A DNA stretch of 64,000 nt from Acetatifactor muris (GCF_024623325.1 NZ_JANJZD010000029.1:1-64000); one strand, 5' to 3'. Shown: positions 27,462 through 37,168, numbered from the stretch's first letter. Translations and numbers: made by a program. The notes: generated by a model not told the origin, from the letters alone.

Positions 27462-28784
27462 TCACTTATAACTATCCAGCGCTTCCTCCTGCAGCCTGTC
27501 AAAAGCCGCCATACAGTCATCCACTGTGGCACCGTTTAACAGTTCACGTACAATCAGGCAGGTATTCCCCCACTGCTCCACCTTCATACCGGCATTACAG
27601 CCAAGAACAAAGACGCCCTCCCCGACTCTGTCATTCAGGGGTTTCAGAGCCGGAACGCATTCCACCTCAACATTTCGGGAGGGAGAAATAACTTTGTTGA
27701 TTTCCGTATAAGCCTGTAACGCTTCATCGGAAAGTATGGCATCCAGCGTCATCATGGCATCTTCCGCATGCTCCGCTTCCGCCCCAACGGCAAATCCCGT
27801 CATAGACATAACCGGCATCTGTCCGCGGCTGCTGGGAAAGCCGATGACCTGTAATTCAAAATCCGTGTTCCCGTAAGCGGTCTCCGTGTTTGCCGCCCCC
27901 CAGTACGCCATTACGACAGGGATTTTCCCTGTCAGGAAATCCGTCCCTTCCCCTTCAATCGCTTCGCTGATATATGCTTTTTCGGCATCAATGTAACCAC
28001 AGTCAATCATCTCCTGAAGAAACTCGAATCCGGGACGCATATAGTCACTATACCTGGCCGCACCGCTGTTGAGAGCCGCAATCTCCTCCTCTGTGTTCCC
28101 TCCATTATATAAATCGGCATAGGCCTGTGCGAAAACAAATGTCTCCAGCCACCAGCGGTTTGCCCCCACAGGTGTCTCTATCCCGTTTTCTTTCAGTACC
28201 CGACAGCATTCCAGGAACTCTTCCGGGGTTTCCGGCAGTTCCAGATTATATTCGTTAAATATATCCATATTAATGAAAAGCCCATATACAACCACTTCCT
28301 GCGGAATTGCCACCAGCTTTCCGTCCACGGTATTTGCCGTCTTTACCACATCCCGCAGATTCTTGACACAGTCCAGCCCTGACAAATCCATCAATACACC
28401 TTCTGACCCGAGCTTCCGAATTGTATCCGGGTTTAACAGATAAAGGTCATCCATATTGCTGCGGGCACGGTCCAGAGATACATCATCATAGGTTTTGTCC
28501 TGATAGTCTTCAGCAGTATAAGTCCTGTATGCCACTGTCACGCCAAGTTTTTCTTCCGCAATTGCAATGGTGGTATCCGCTGCGCTTCTGGCCACATTTT
28601 CAGCATCGGGATCCGTCTTTTCCATAGGACTGAACAGATTCACCAGCCGCACTTCTTTTTCTTCTGTGATAATCACATTCTGATTCGGATCCGGACGCCC
28701 TGCACAGGATGTCAGCCCAAGTACACTCATTGCCGCAAGGCATATTAACGCAATGTCCCGAATCATTTTCTTTCTTCTTATCAT
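27462..28784 (-). CDS. Extracellular solute-binding lipoprotein (ABC sugar type)
   Basis: A 440-residue secreted lipoprotein: signal peptide with lipobox LTSC (cysteine at about residue 27), then a bacterial solute-binding protein type 1 fold (DDLYLLNPDTIRKLGSEGVLMDLSG; VDGKLVAIPQEVVVYGLFIN; FLTGKIPVVMAYWGAAN). Such proteins usually deliver sugars to ABC permeases, but no permease genes are present. It follows the hybrid histidine kinase by 18 nt, so it may act as a sensory partner. AAGGA precedes the ATG. Confidence 0.88.
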   Translation of the reverse strand: MIRRKKMIRDIALICLAAMSVLGLTSCAGRPDPNQNVIITEEKEVRLVNLFSPMEKTDPDAENVARSAADTTIAIAEEKLGVTVAYRTYTAEDYQDKTYDDVSLDRARSNMDDLYLLNPDTIRKLGSEGVLMDLSGLDCVKNLRDVVKTANTVDGKLVAIPQEVVVYGLFINMDIFNEYNLELPETPEEFLECCRVLKENGIETPVGANRWWLETFVFAQAYADLYNGGNTEEEIAALNSGAARYSDYMRPGFEFLQEMIDCGYIDAEKAYISEAIEGEGTDFLTGKIPVVMAYWGAANTETAYGNTDFELQVIGFPSSRGQMPVMSMTGFAVGAEAEHAEDAMMTLDAILSDEALQAYTEINKVISPSRNVEVECVPALKPLNDRVGEGVFVLGCNAGMKVEQWGNTCLIVRELLNGATVDDCMAAFDRLQEEALDSYK

Positions 28785-28802
28785 TACGCAGTTCCTTTCA
28801 CT

Positions 28803-31376
28803 TTAAAGCTTTACATATTCTCTGATCACTTTTTTAAACTGCTCCATATCCAGAGGCTTTGCCACATGAGCGTTCATTCCGGCATCCAGAGCAGCTTTCT
28901 CATCCTCCGCGAATGCATTTGCAGTCATGGCAATAATGGGGATCTGTCCGGCATCACTGCGATCCAGTGCCCGGATTGCCACAGTCGCTTCATAGCCGTT
29001 CATCACCGGCATCTGTACATCCATCAGAATCGCATCAAACTCGCCTTCTGCGGCATGTGTAAAGCGCTCCACTGCCAGCTGACCGTTCTCGACAATTTCA
29101 CACACAGCCCCTTCCATCTGAAGAATCTCGGCAAGAATCTCGGCATTGATTTCATTGTCCTCTGCGGCCAGGAAGTGAAGCCCCTCCAGGGAGTTCTTAT
29201 TTTCTGTTTCTGTTTTGTCCTCCATTGCTGAGCTGCTTTGCATCTCCATAATTTTTGCTTTCACTGCAGACATGAAAAATGGCTTTGCAAGAATGTCAGT
29301 ATTTTCGGGATAAAAAACGTTTTCCGGATCCTCAATACAATGCTCCGCCAGTAACAGTATCGGTATCGTATCGGACACCACTTCCCGCAGGGCCTGAACC
29401 GTATGGGTATCACCCATATCCGGTACACTGCGGTCAATTAAAATCAACTGATATGGCTTCCCGTTCCTGTCCGTATTCTGAAGGAGCGCTCTTGCTTCTT
29501 CCACTCGCTGAACCGCAGAAACCTGGACATCCACATCTTTCATCATCGCAGAAATATTTTCACAGAACTCTTCATCATTGTCAATGACCAGGATTCGTTC
29601 GATACCGCATTGTCTCCAGAACTGCCTGTCTGCCTGTTCCTCCGGGATACGGCACTCAAGTTCAACCCGGAACAGGCTCCCTTTTCCCATCTCACTGGAA
29701 ACATCTATTGTGCCGCCCATAAGTTCCACAATATTTTTGGTAATCGCCATACCCAGTCCAGTCCCCTGAACTTTGTTCGTTGTACTGTTCTCCGCTCTTG
29801 TAAAGGCATCAAAAATGGTCTTCAGATATTCCGGAGTCATGCCGTACCCGTCATCTTCCACCTCGATTCGAATATGCTCATACTGGCTGGAGCGCTGCTT
29901 AAGCCCTGTAATCCGGAACCAGATATTCCCGCCTTCCGGCGTGTATTTGACAGCATTGGAAAGGAGATTAATCAGAATCTGGTTGATTCTTGTCTCATCT
30001 CCCATCAGATATTCATGCTTGATTCCCCTTACCTCTACATGAAAATTCTGTCTTTTTGCCCTGGCCATGGGCCGGATGATGGTATCCGTGGAAGACACCA
30101 CATCATTTAATGAAAACGCCTCATATGTCAGCACTATTTTACCACTTTCAATTTTAGAGACATCCAGAATATCATTAATCAGACTGAGCAGATGCTGTCC
30201 TGATGCGGTAATCTTCCTGGTGTATTCCCGCACCTTAGCCGGATTTTCCGCCTCTTTGGCCAGAAGCGTCGTAAAACCCAGTACTGCATTCATGGGTGTC
30301 CGGATATCATGTGACATATTGGATAGAAACATGGTCTTGGAGTTATTGGCTATCTGTGCTGTCTGCAGCGCCTCCATTAGCTGCTTATTGTGGATTTCTC
30401 TTTCTGCTTCCCTTTCTCTCCAGCTCTTTGCCTGCTGACGCTGATTGAAATAATACAAAATGCAGCATAACAGGAATGCCACCAGCATTACAATAACCAC
30501 AAGCAGAATATTCTGGTTAACCGTCTGCCCTTCCTGCTGAATAGCCTCAAACGCCACATAGCCCACGAGATAAATGGTTCCTTTATTTACAGACCACATA
30601 TAATTCAGAGAATTCACCTGCCTGATATCATGGTAAAACAAAATGTTTTTACCATTTTCCAGGCAATCCCCCACCTCTGTCTGCAGTTCGGTATCTTTTA
30701 TACTGTTTGCCCGGTAAAAATCTTCCAGGTTCAGATGGCCTGCGCTCCGCATTCCCATTCCTTCAGGTTTCAGCACAAACCGTCTGCTTTTCGTATCCAT
30801 AATATACAGAGCCGCCTGCTTATTGTAAAATCCATCCGGAAGAGATCTGTCCAGCGAGTCATAGACATATTCGATATATAGTTCCGCAATCTCTCTGTCC
30901 CCTTTCACAACAGGACATTTTATGGTATACGCCCATGTCCCCATATGGTTCAGGTACGATTGAGAAATTGGCAGCCCGGCTACCGTTCCTCCTGCTGAGA
31001 AATCCAGGTCCTTTTCGGAAAAACTCTCCCCTGTGCTGGAAATGCCCTCCTTTTCGCCGGTCATAATCAGAGATATTCTGGTCATGGACTTATTTGTCTC
31101 ATATGAGCGTATATAGGCCTCCGGGTCGTCGGATAAGGCTATTTTATGAGCAATCAGTTTCTGGAACTCCGCTTCATTATTTAAAATCGCCTCTATCGTT
31201 GCTTTGATCAGATTCAGATTTTCACTCAGATTCTGAATCGCTGATGCAGACATTTCATGGGATATCTTCTGCGCTACCGAAAATACGACGGCTCCCAGAA
31301 TACAAAAGACAAGTATAATGGACCACAGCAGGGTAATTCCTTTATTTTTTGGGGTTCCGCTTGGATTTTTTCTCAT
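28803..31376 (-). CDS. Hybrid sensor histidine kinase with two receiver domains
   Basis: A membrane sensor kinase of about 857 residues. Two helices enclose an extracytoplasmic sensor of about 250 residues. Then come HisKA (FLSNMSHDIRTPMNAVLGF), HATPase (NLLSNAVKY, DDGYGMTP, GTGLGMAITKNIVE), a first receiver (ILVIDNDEE, LIDRSVPDMG) and a second receiver (AAEDNEINAE, ILMDVQMPVMNG, KPLD) at the C-terminus. No HPt domain or DNA-binding output is present, so phosphate must pass to a separate protein. The ATG at 31376 has GGAG at 8 nt; an ATG 12 codons upstream lacks one. It is cotranscribed with the lipoprotein gene. Confidence 0.9.
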   Translation of the reverse strand: MRKNPSGTPKNKGITLLWSIILVFCILGAVVFSVAQKISHEMSASAIQNLSENLNLIKATIEAILNNEAEFQKLIAHKIALSDDPEAYIRSYETNKSMTRISLIMTGEKEGISSTGESFSEKDLDFSAGGTVAGLPISQSYLNHMGTWAYTIKCPVVKGDREIAELYIEYVYDSLDRSLPDGFYNKQAALYIMDTKSRRFVLKPEGMGMRSAGHLNLEDFYRANSIKDTELQTEVGDCLENGKNILFYHDIRQVNSLNYMWSVNKGTIYLVGYVAFEAIQQEGQTVNQNILLVVIVMLVAFLLCCILYYFNQRQQAKSWREREAEREIHNKQLMEALQTAQIANNSKTMFLSNMSHDIRTPMNAVLGFTTLLAKEAENPAKVREYTRKITASGQHLLSLINDILDVSKIESGKIVLTYEAFSLNDVVSSTDTIIRPMARAKRQNFHVEVRGIKHEYLMGDETRINQILINLLSNAVKYTPEGGNIWFRITGLKQRSSQYEHIRIEVEDDGYGMTPEYLKTIFDAFTRAENSTTNKVQGTGLGMAITKNIVELMGGTIDVSSEMGKGSLFRVELECRIPEEQADRQFWRQCGIERILVIDNDEEFCENISAMMKDVDVQVSAVQRVEEARALLQNTDRNGKPYQLILIDRSVPDMGDTHTVQALREVVSDTIPILLLAEHCIEDPENVFYPENTDILAKPFFMSAVKAKIMEMQSSSAMEDKTETENKNSLEGLHFLAAEDNEINAEILAEILQMEGAVCEIVENGQLAVERFTHAAEGEFDAILMDVQMPVMNGYEATVAIRALDRSDAGQIPIIAMTANAFAEDEKAALDAGMNAHVAKPLDMEQFKKVIREYVKL

Positions 31377-31499
31377 TTCAAATCTCCATTCCATTCGGAA
31401 AGATGAATTCATCTTGCAGCATTAAAGTTGTTAAATATAAATTATAGCACAGTTCTTTGATAAAATCCATATCTCATAAGCCAGTTGTAAGAAAGACAG

Positions 31500-31645
31500 A
31501 TAACCGTTCGGACAGATCCCTGAACGGTTATTGCGGTCTAACCGGAACCTGAATTCCTGTGGAATACAATAACAACAGCTCTGTGACCTGACCGACATGT
31601 TATCTACAATAATATATGCGTAACAGTTCAGGCAGGTCACAGAGC
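31500..31645. other. Two inverted repeats between the kinase and amidase genes
   Basis: ATAACCGTTC/GAACGGTTAT (31500-31531) forms a 10-bp stem. GCTCTGTGACCTG (31578-31590) and CAGGTCACAGAGC (31633-31645) form a perfect 13-bp stem around a 42-nt loop, starting 11 nt past the amidase stop. Neither has a clear T run. They may terminate or protect the amidase mRNA, or the larger one may be a protein-binding or mobile-element site. Confidence 0.5.
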
Positions 31646-31655
31646 CGTAAGTTCT

Positions 31656-32363
31656 TCAGTCGTCATTATTCAGATACTGCAGAATCCCCATATGTATGGC
31701 CCAGGCTATTCTCTCCTGGTATTCCGGCGTGCGAAGTTTTTCCGCTTCAGCACTGTTGGACAGAAAGCCGCACTCCACAATCACAATGGGGCTTCCCGTT
31801 TTTTTCAGCAGGTAATAACTGTCGTTGGCTTTGACCTGACGTCTGTTCTCAGGATCTGCCTTCTCCACCAGCTGATTCTGAATGTATTCCGCCAGCAGCT
31901 GCCCCTGTGTGCTTCCCGTATAGAAAAAAACCTGGGCACCGTGAACATATTCTTCCGGAAAACTGTTCTGGTGAATGCTGACGGTCAGCACAGGCGCCGC
32001 CCTGTCAATCAGGTCAATTCTCCTTTTCATGTCCTGCACCTTCTTGTTGGGGGCATCTGCATCATACAGTCCCTCATCCGATTCCCTTGTCATCACAACT
32101 GTTATATCATTGGCTTCCAGAAAATACTTCAGCAATTCTGCAATCTGCAGATTCACATCTTTCTCATAGATACCGTTAATACCCACCTTTCCCGGATCAT
32201 CCCCTCCGTGACCGGCATCTATAACCACACATATTTTGTCCTCTTTTATCTTTACGTTCTCCCCCGCTGCATACCTGGCTGCCTCTCTTCCCACAATCAA
32301 CATGGATACCACCAGCATGACGCCCATGGCCACAGACAATATTCTGTATTGCAATCTGTTCAT
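31656..32363 (-). CDS. N-acetylmuramoyl-L-alanine amidase, Amidase_3 (CwlD-like)
   Basis: A 235-residue protein with an N-terminal signal-anchor helix and an Amidase_3 catalytic domain: VVIDAGHGGDDPGKVG (zinc histidine), VNLQIAELLKYF (Glu position differs from some members), SIHQNSFPE (second histidine) and VIVECGFLSN with the catalytic glutamate. It cuts the amide between muramic acid and the stem peptide. The size and simple architecture resemble CwlD, which forms spore-cortex muramic lactam, but a vegetative role is equally possible. AGAGGG precedes the ATG. Confidence 0.88.
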   Translation of the reverse strand: MNRLQYRILSVAMGVMLVVSMLIVGREAARYAAGENVKIKEDKICVVIDAGHGGDDPGKVGINGIYEKDVNLQIAELLKYFLEANDITVVMTRESDEGLYDADAPNKKVQDMKRRIDLIDRAAPVLTVSIHQNSFPEEYVHGAQVFFYTGSTQGQLLAEYIQNQLVEKADPENRRQVKANDSYYLLKKTGSPIVIVECGFLSNSAEAEKLRTPEYQERIAWAIHMGILQYLNNDD

Positions 32364-32435
32364 TTTTCCCTCTCTGAACAAGTCTTTTTACCATTTATAT
32401 TCTTATTAATTTTTCTTTAAAACTTTTAAAACAGG

Positions 32436-32464
32436 TTGCATTGTATTTATTTTTCCTCTAATAT
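32436..32464 (+). promoter_or_regulatory. Promoter of the sortase B operon
   Basis: TTGCAT (32436-32441) and TAATAT (32459-32464) are 17 nt apart, 23 nt upstream of the srtB start codon. Confidence 0.6.
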
Positions 32465-32487
32465 GGATTTAGTAGAAAGGAAATACC

Positions 32488-33390
32488 ATGAAACATCTCA
32501 AAACCATTTTGTCTGTTTTGCTGGCCTGTGCTGCTGTCGGGTGTCTCATTGCCGCCGGTGTCATACTTTTCCGGCAGAAGCAAAACGACAGCCGTTCTCA
32601 GGAAACGCTGGATGAGCTCCGCGCTTCCGCAGAAGCCCTGAAGAATGCCGAATCCTCCGGGCCTTCCGCAGAAAGTTCAGCATCTGATCTCGAATCAGCA
32701 CAGGAAACACCCGAACCTTCGCCGGAGCCCACCGCAGTCCCGGAACCTGCTCCCGTTCCCGTGGAGAATCCTTACCGTGACAGTTTTCTGGCAAATGAGG
32801 ATATGGCCGCATGGATTCAGATTCCTGGTACTCCCGTAGATTATCCTGTCATGTGGACTCCGGAGGACGAAGAATATTACCTTCTCCGCGGCTTCGACGG
32901 GAAATCAGACAATAATGGCTGCCTGATTCTGGATACTGACAGCTGTCTGAACCCGCTGACCACCAATCTGATTATTCACGGACATAACATGAAATCCGGC
33001 GCCATGTTCGGCAGTCTTACGGAATATGAAGACGCCGACTTCTGTGAAAAGCACAAAAGCATCATCCTATATACAAAAGAGCTGCAGCGCAATTATGAAG
33101 TGATTGCCGTTTTCCGTTCCCAGGTTTATAAAAAGACAGATCAGGTATTTAAGTTCTATAAATTCTTTCAGGCAGATACCCCGGAGGAATTTGACGATTT
33201 TTATCAGAATATCAAAGATCTTTCTCTTTATGACACCGGTGTCACAGCCGAGTTCGGAGATCATTTTCTGACACTGTCCACCTGCGTTTACCATGTGGAT
33301 CGGGGCAGATTTGTGGTTGTGGCAAAGGAAACGGAGCCCGGCGACCTGTACCTGCCAGTTGATGAAGAAGAAAAAGCGGAACATGAATAA
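32488..33390 (+). CDS. srtB: Class B sortase
   Basis: A 300-residue transpeptidase with an N-terminal membrane anchor, a Ser/Pro/Glu-rich stalk (residues about 45-90) and a sortase B domain. The catalytic set is visible: histidine in IIHGHNMKSG, cysteine in TLSTCVYHVD and arginine in RGRFVVVAK. It joins surface proteins to the cell wall. AAAGGAAA precedes the ATG. The next gene, 31 nt downstream, encodes a protein with a sorting signal and is the likely substrate. Confidence 0.92.
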   Translation: MKHLKTILSVLLACAAVGCLIAAGVILFRQKQNDSRSQETLDELRASAEALKNAESSGPSAESSASDLESAQETPEPSPEPTAVPEPAPVPVENPYRDSFLANEDMAAWIQIPGTPVDYPVMWTPEDEEYYLLRGFDGKSDNNGCLILDTDSCLNPLTTNLIIHGHNMKSGAMFGSLTEYEDADFCEKHKSIILYTKELQRNYEVIAVFRSQVYKKTDQVFKFYKFFQADTPEEFDDFYQNIKDLSLYDTGVTAEFGDHFLTLSTCVYHVDRGRFVVVAKETEPGDLYLPVDEEEKAEHE

Positions 33391-33421
33391 AAAGTTCACA
33401 CAAGTAAAGGAGGTTCACACA

Positions 33422-34297
33422 ATGAAAAAAGGAAAGAGTTTCAGAAACATTATCGCCATGATGGCCACTGCTGTTATGCTGTTTCTTCTGTCCGAGGGAA
33501 ACTGTCTGAAGGTGGCCGCGGAAGAGCCCGTCACTTATGTGGTAAAGTACCTGGCCGATCAGAAGGAATGGTGCTATCAGGAAAACAGATCCGTATTTGA
33601 CGATACCGTGACTTCCTGGCAGGTTTATCAGCTGCGGGAAGTGCTGAAAGCCGGGGACACCGTTGTAGTTTACAATGATACGACTGCTGATGTCACACTG
33701 GATCTGGGAAGCACACGCTTTACCAATCTCACCGTTTCCACGTCAGCCTTTACGGTTATCAACACAGGAGGCGTTCAGGACTGTTATATTCTCAGCAATT
33801 CCTCCTGCTCCGTCAACGGCAATATTACCAATGCCCATGTATATGATAATTCACTTGTGAATTTCGGCAACAATATCCAGGAACTGAGAATTCACTGCAA
33901 CGACAAAATTACTTCTTCTGTGGGCTGCGGCGGCACCGTAGGACATTTATATGCCCCCTCCGACACTCTGCCCCGGACGTTTTATGATTTGTATGATTTC
34001 CAGGCCGGCAGCCTCATCATCGACCAGGATGGAGATCTGAATACACCTGACTGGCAGTACAGCAGAGAGCCGTCTTCCCAGCCTGTCGAACAGCCGACGC
34101 CTCAACCGGAAGTCCAACAGCCGGAAACGCAGCAGCCCGCAGCTCAGCCGACACCTGCTGCTCCTGCCGACAGCGATGATGAATATGATGCCGTACCCAA
34201 AACGGGTGAGAGCAATTCTGCCTTCTGGCTCATATGCGGTGGAGTTCTGTGCATGTTCGGAAGCATGGCCATCCGGCTTAAAAAATCAAAAGAATAA
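33422..34297 (+). CDS. Surface protein with VPKTG sorting signal
   Basis: A 291-residue secreted protein: signal peptide (MLFLLSEGNCLKVAAEE), a soluble region with repeated short beta-type segments (VTLDLGSTRFTNLTVSTSAF; CSVNGNITNAHVYDNSLVNF), a Pro/Gln-rich spacer and the C-terminal signal VPKTGES, then a hydrophobic helix and KKSKE tail. This is the layout of sortase substrates. The start with AAAGGAGG is clear. The middle part resembles a small beta-helix. Function unknown; adjacency implies anchoring by the upstream sortase. Confidence 0.85.
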   Translation: MKKGKSFRNIIAMMATAVMLFLLSEGNCLKVAAEEPVTYVVKYLADQKEWCYQENRSVFDDTVTSWQVYQLREVLKAGDTVVVYNDTTADVTLDLGSTRFTNLTVSTSAFTVINTGGVQDCYILSNSSCSVNGNITNAHVYDNSLVNFGNNIQELRIHCNDKITSSVGCGGTVGHLYAPSDTLPRTFYDLYDFQAGSLIIDQDGDLNTPDWQYSREPSSQPVEQPTPQPEVQQPETQQPAAQPTPAAPADSDDEYDAVPKTGESNSAFWLICGGVLCMFGSMAIRLKKSKE

Positions 34298-34311
34298 AAT
34301 ATAAAGAAACA

Positions 34312-34333
34312 GGGGACTGCCGCGGCAGTCCCC
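34312..34333. terminator. Convergent terminator between surface protein and GH18 genes
   Basis: A perfect 11-bp palindrome GGGGACTGCCG/CGGCAGTCCCC lies between two convergent genes. On the minus strand it is followed by a T-rich tract (TGTTTCTTTATATTTTATT), so it serves the GH18 gene well and may serve both. Confidence 0.78.
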
Positions 34334-34363
34334 TTAATGATTCCCTCTCATCACTCTGCAGAC

Positions 34364-36070
34364 TCAGGAATTCGCAAAGGCTGCAATCAAATCCCACGCT
34401 TCGGAAGTGCCATATCCCAGTCTCCACACAGCCACCCCGCCTATATTTTTCGCATTCATTACATTCAGCTTCACGGCAATGGACTCTTCATCCTCCACCC
34501 AGATCTGGTAAGTGGCAGAACCGCTCTGCCATTCCGCATAGTTCTGACAGACCGCTTCGTCCCATTCCGGCTGTATATTCATTCTCTGCAGATAATCCTC
34601 TACATTGTTCAGCGTAATATACTGATCTGTTACCTCAGCTCCCTCGGTCTTCCACAGAATGGTGTAGAAAGGCAGTGCATTTACCACCTTTTCCGCCGGA
34701 ACCTGCTCTTCCTCCAGCGTTCTGGCCAGTCCGTTTGACACATATTCAATACTCGCCACGCTTCCGGGATCACCGCTGCCATGCCAGTGCTCGTCATAGC
34801 CCATGATAATCACATAATCCGCAATCTGTCCCTGAACATCCAGCCTGTAATAATTATTGAAATTAAAAGGGACATAATTATCAATCGACAGTATCAGTCC
34901 GCTGCTTCTGCACAGCACGGACAGTTCCTTCAAAAACTGTACATAATGGACTCCGCATTTCTGATCCAGACCTTCAAAGTCAATATTGACACCCTCCAGT
35001 CCCAGTCCGGATGCCGTATCCACAATGCTCTGCACCAGCGTCCGTCTCTTTGTGGTAGAAGACAGCACCTCATAACTGCTGATATCCGCACCGGTCTCAT
35101 TCTTATAGTTAAAATTGTCCCACACTCCCCATACCTGCAGTCCCGCATCATGGGCCTGCTGGATATACTTTGTACTTGCAAAGGAGCGGAAATTACCATC
35201 GTTATCATTCAGGCTGAACCAGGTGGGCGCAATGACATTCAGCCCCTTTCCTTCCGCCAGCATATCGGCCAGGGTATCATTGCCGCCTTCCCCGCCTATG
35301 GCATGCCATGCCAGACTCACTTTGCCCGGCATTCTGACAGAAGTATACTCCTCCGCCACATAATCCGTCACTGCCAGCTCTGTCTCAGTTCCCGGATTGG
35401 CAAGCCTTTTATTTTCAATATATCCCACAATGGAATCGGAGGTCTTCACCTTGCTCCAGCTCTCCATCTCCTCCAGTACTTCCACAGTCTCTCCCTTTTC
35501 CATTTCCCGCAGAATGGGACTCTTAATCCCGCCCAGCACACGAATCTGCGTGTCCCTGGCAACTTCCATGGTCTGTCTCTGCCCCCATTGAGTATAGACC
35601 TGTACATGTCTGTCGAACAGAGACCAGGAATAGTTGCTGAACAGTTTTATATAATCTGCAGCCACGTAAACCGCCTCCCCTTCGGCATAACATATCATGT
35701 ACTCTGTGGGATGACTTCCGTTCCTGTCGCTGTATTCCCTCCCGTCAAATAAGGCCTCTGCGGTATCATTTGCCGTCGTATAAAGCAGCTTTCCCTCGGC
35801 CATATCCACATAAAATCCCTCGTTCAGATAGGCAAAGACCGTATCCAGATCAAAGTATACTCTGCCTTCCCTCAAAGCTGCCTTCTCTTCAACCCAGTCA
35901 TCCTGAAGAATAATAGCCAGTTCTCCTTCTATCACGCCGTAATATTCATCCAGATCAGCAAGTTCTTTACTGTAAGTATACTTGTCCAGTATCTTTCCTC
36001 CAAATCCTACCAGGGCCACGATTAAAATCAGTACCAGAGCCACGACTATGGGAATTATCTTTTTTTTCAT
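34364..36070 (-). CDS. SH3-domain, glycosyl hydrolase 18 family protein
   Basis: A 568-residue protein with an N-terminal membrane anchor, a copper amine oxidase N-type/unknown region, a bacterial SH3 segment (IRVLGGIKSPILREMEKGETVEVLEEMESWSKVKT) near residues 175-220 and a C-terminal GH18 domain of about 320 residues. The catalytic motif DxxDxE is seen as GVNIDFEGL near residue 360. Similar proteins in spore formers (YaaH/SleL relatives) cleave cortex or cell-wall glycan. The SH3 part would bind the wall. The gene is monocistronic. Confidence 0.85.
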   Translation of the reverse strand: MKKKIIPIVVALVLILIVALVGFGGKILDKYTYSKELADLDEYYGVIEGELAIILQDDWVEEKAALREGRVYFDLDTVFAYLNEGFYVDMAEGKLLYTTANDTAEALFDGREYSDRNGSHPTEYMICYAEGEAVYVAADYIKLFSNYSWSLFDRHVQVYTQWGQRQTMEVARDTQIRVLGGIKSPILREMEKGETVEVLEEMESWSKVKTSDSIVGYIENKRLANPGTETELAVTDYVAEEYTSVRMPGKVSLAWHAIGGEGGNDTLADMLAEGKGLNVIAPTWFSLNDNDGNFRSFASTKYIQQAHDAGLQVWGVWDNFNYKNETGADISSYEVLSSTTKRRTLVQSIVDTASGLGLEGVNIDFEGLDQKCGVHYVQFLKELSVLCRSSGLILSIDNYVPFNFNNYYRLDVQGQIADYVIIMGYDEHWHGSGDPGSVASIEYVSNGLARTLEEEQVPAEKVVNALPFYTILWKTEGAEVTDQYITLNNVEDYLQRMNIQPEWDEAVCQNYAEWQSGSATYQIWVEDEESIAVKLNVMNAKNIGGVAVWRLGYGTSEAWDLIAAFANS

Positions 36071-36371
36071 AATGTGTCAGCAAACCTTTCTTCAGAATGT
36101 AATTGTCTACACGAACACACTCATCATATCACAGTTTGAGCATTACGTCATTATTAATTTTGTAACATTTTAGTAACATTTTGCCTGCCGAATACAGAAT
36201 GCCACCGCCGTCAGCATGAGAGGCAATCCCGTTTTCCGCAGACGGCAGCATTCCGTTTCCCTGTTCTGTTCACTTTCCAGGTTTTCTTTGATTCATTTAC
36301 GGCATTTACGTTTCACACAATCCAGAGGCATTTACACTGGGCCGATAATACGACACTTCATGGCGAAACCG

Positions 36372-36608
36372 TCAGCACCGGGTCACCTTGTCAAACCGCA
36401 CCTGACAAATGGCTCCGGAAGGATCCAGTACATAATCGGCCATATAGGGACTGTTCTCCCGCACCGCTTTGGCCACCACTTCAATCGGAAGTACGGCACG
36501 GCCGTCCACAAAAAGTTCCACTCCGCTCCTGCGCATCTGTTCCAACTGCAGAAGCATATCCTTTTTAGTCCCCTCCATACTCTTTATCTTGCTTTTTTCT
36601 TCATGCAA
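36372..36608 (-). CDS. Small uncharacterised protein
   Basis: A 78-residue protein with a basic N-terminal helix (SMEGTKKDMLLQLEQMRRSG) and a short beta-rich part (VELFVDGRAVLPIEVVAKAV, then VLDPSGAICQVRFDKV). No family is recognised. GAGGAGG lies 10 nt before the ATG, and codon use looks coding. About 300 nt of sequence without a gene separate it from the GH18 start. Confidence 0.6.
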   Translation of the reverse strand: MHEEKSKIKSMEGTKKDMLLQLEQMRRSGVELFVDGRAVLPIEVVAKAVRENSPYMADYVLDPSGAICQVRFDKVTRC

Positions 36609-37083
36609 AACAGTTCCTCCTCATTTTCGGGCTTCCCGTCCAGTCCAAAAGGATTCGGATATCGTGATGAATTATTTTTCGGGAAAACCCTTAAAATAAA
36701 GTAAATACCTTCGGCAGTACGCGCAATGGTAAAAATTTCCATCGTCGGTTAAGTTTAAATTGAATTATAATTGTGAAAATTAGTTGACATACCTATGATC
36801 AAGCAGGCTGTTACTTCCAGCACAATGCTTGTAAGACATCCTTAGACTTATGGCAGATTATTTATTCTGTCATATAATGTGCCATACACACTTAGAATAA
36901 TAAAGGATGAAGTGGAACGAGTTGTTCCAAAAATCAGTGAAATCAACCTGAAAACAAGACTGCCGCCTCCTTCCCCGTACAGAGTACCAAAGGCATCTAC
37001 AAAGTTACTATACCACAGCCATATTGATTTGGCAAGTAAAAACGCACGAATTATTAAAAATTGTTAAACTCCAATATCTGCTA
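36609..37083. other. A/T-rich intergenic region
   Basis: About 470 nt with no convincing gene. A 62-codon plus-strand frame at 36879 lacks a ribosome binding site and any recognisable family. A TTGACA occurs at about 36784 without a matching -10. Nothing else is evident. Confidence 0.5.
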
Positions 37084-37112
37084 TTGACTAAAAGAAGCTG
37101 AAAGTATATTAT
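37084..37112 (+). promoter_or_regulatory. mecA promoter
   Basis: TTGACT (37084-37089) and TATTAT (37107-37112) are 17 nt apart, about 57 nt upstream of the mecA start. Confidence 0.68.
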
Positions 37113-37168
37113 GACTAACAAAGCATTTACATTACAGTTCAGCTATGCAGAAAGGAAAGGGTTGTCAC

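Noticed and set aside
26094..27539. 481-codon plus-strand open frame
   Set aside because: Antisense shadow of glnA.
31431..31640. 69-codon minus-strand frame with several cysteines
   Set aside because: It spans two inverted repeats and has no good ribosome binding site.
36879..37067. 62-codon plus-strand frame upstream of mecA
   Set aside because: No ribosome binding site, no recognisable family, A/T-rich intergenic context.
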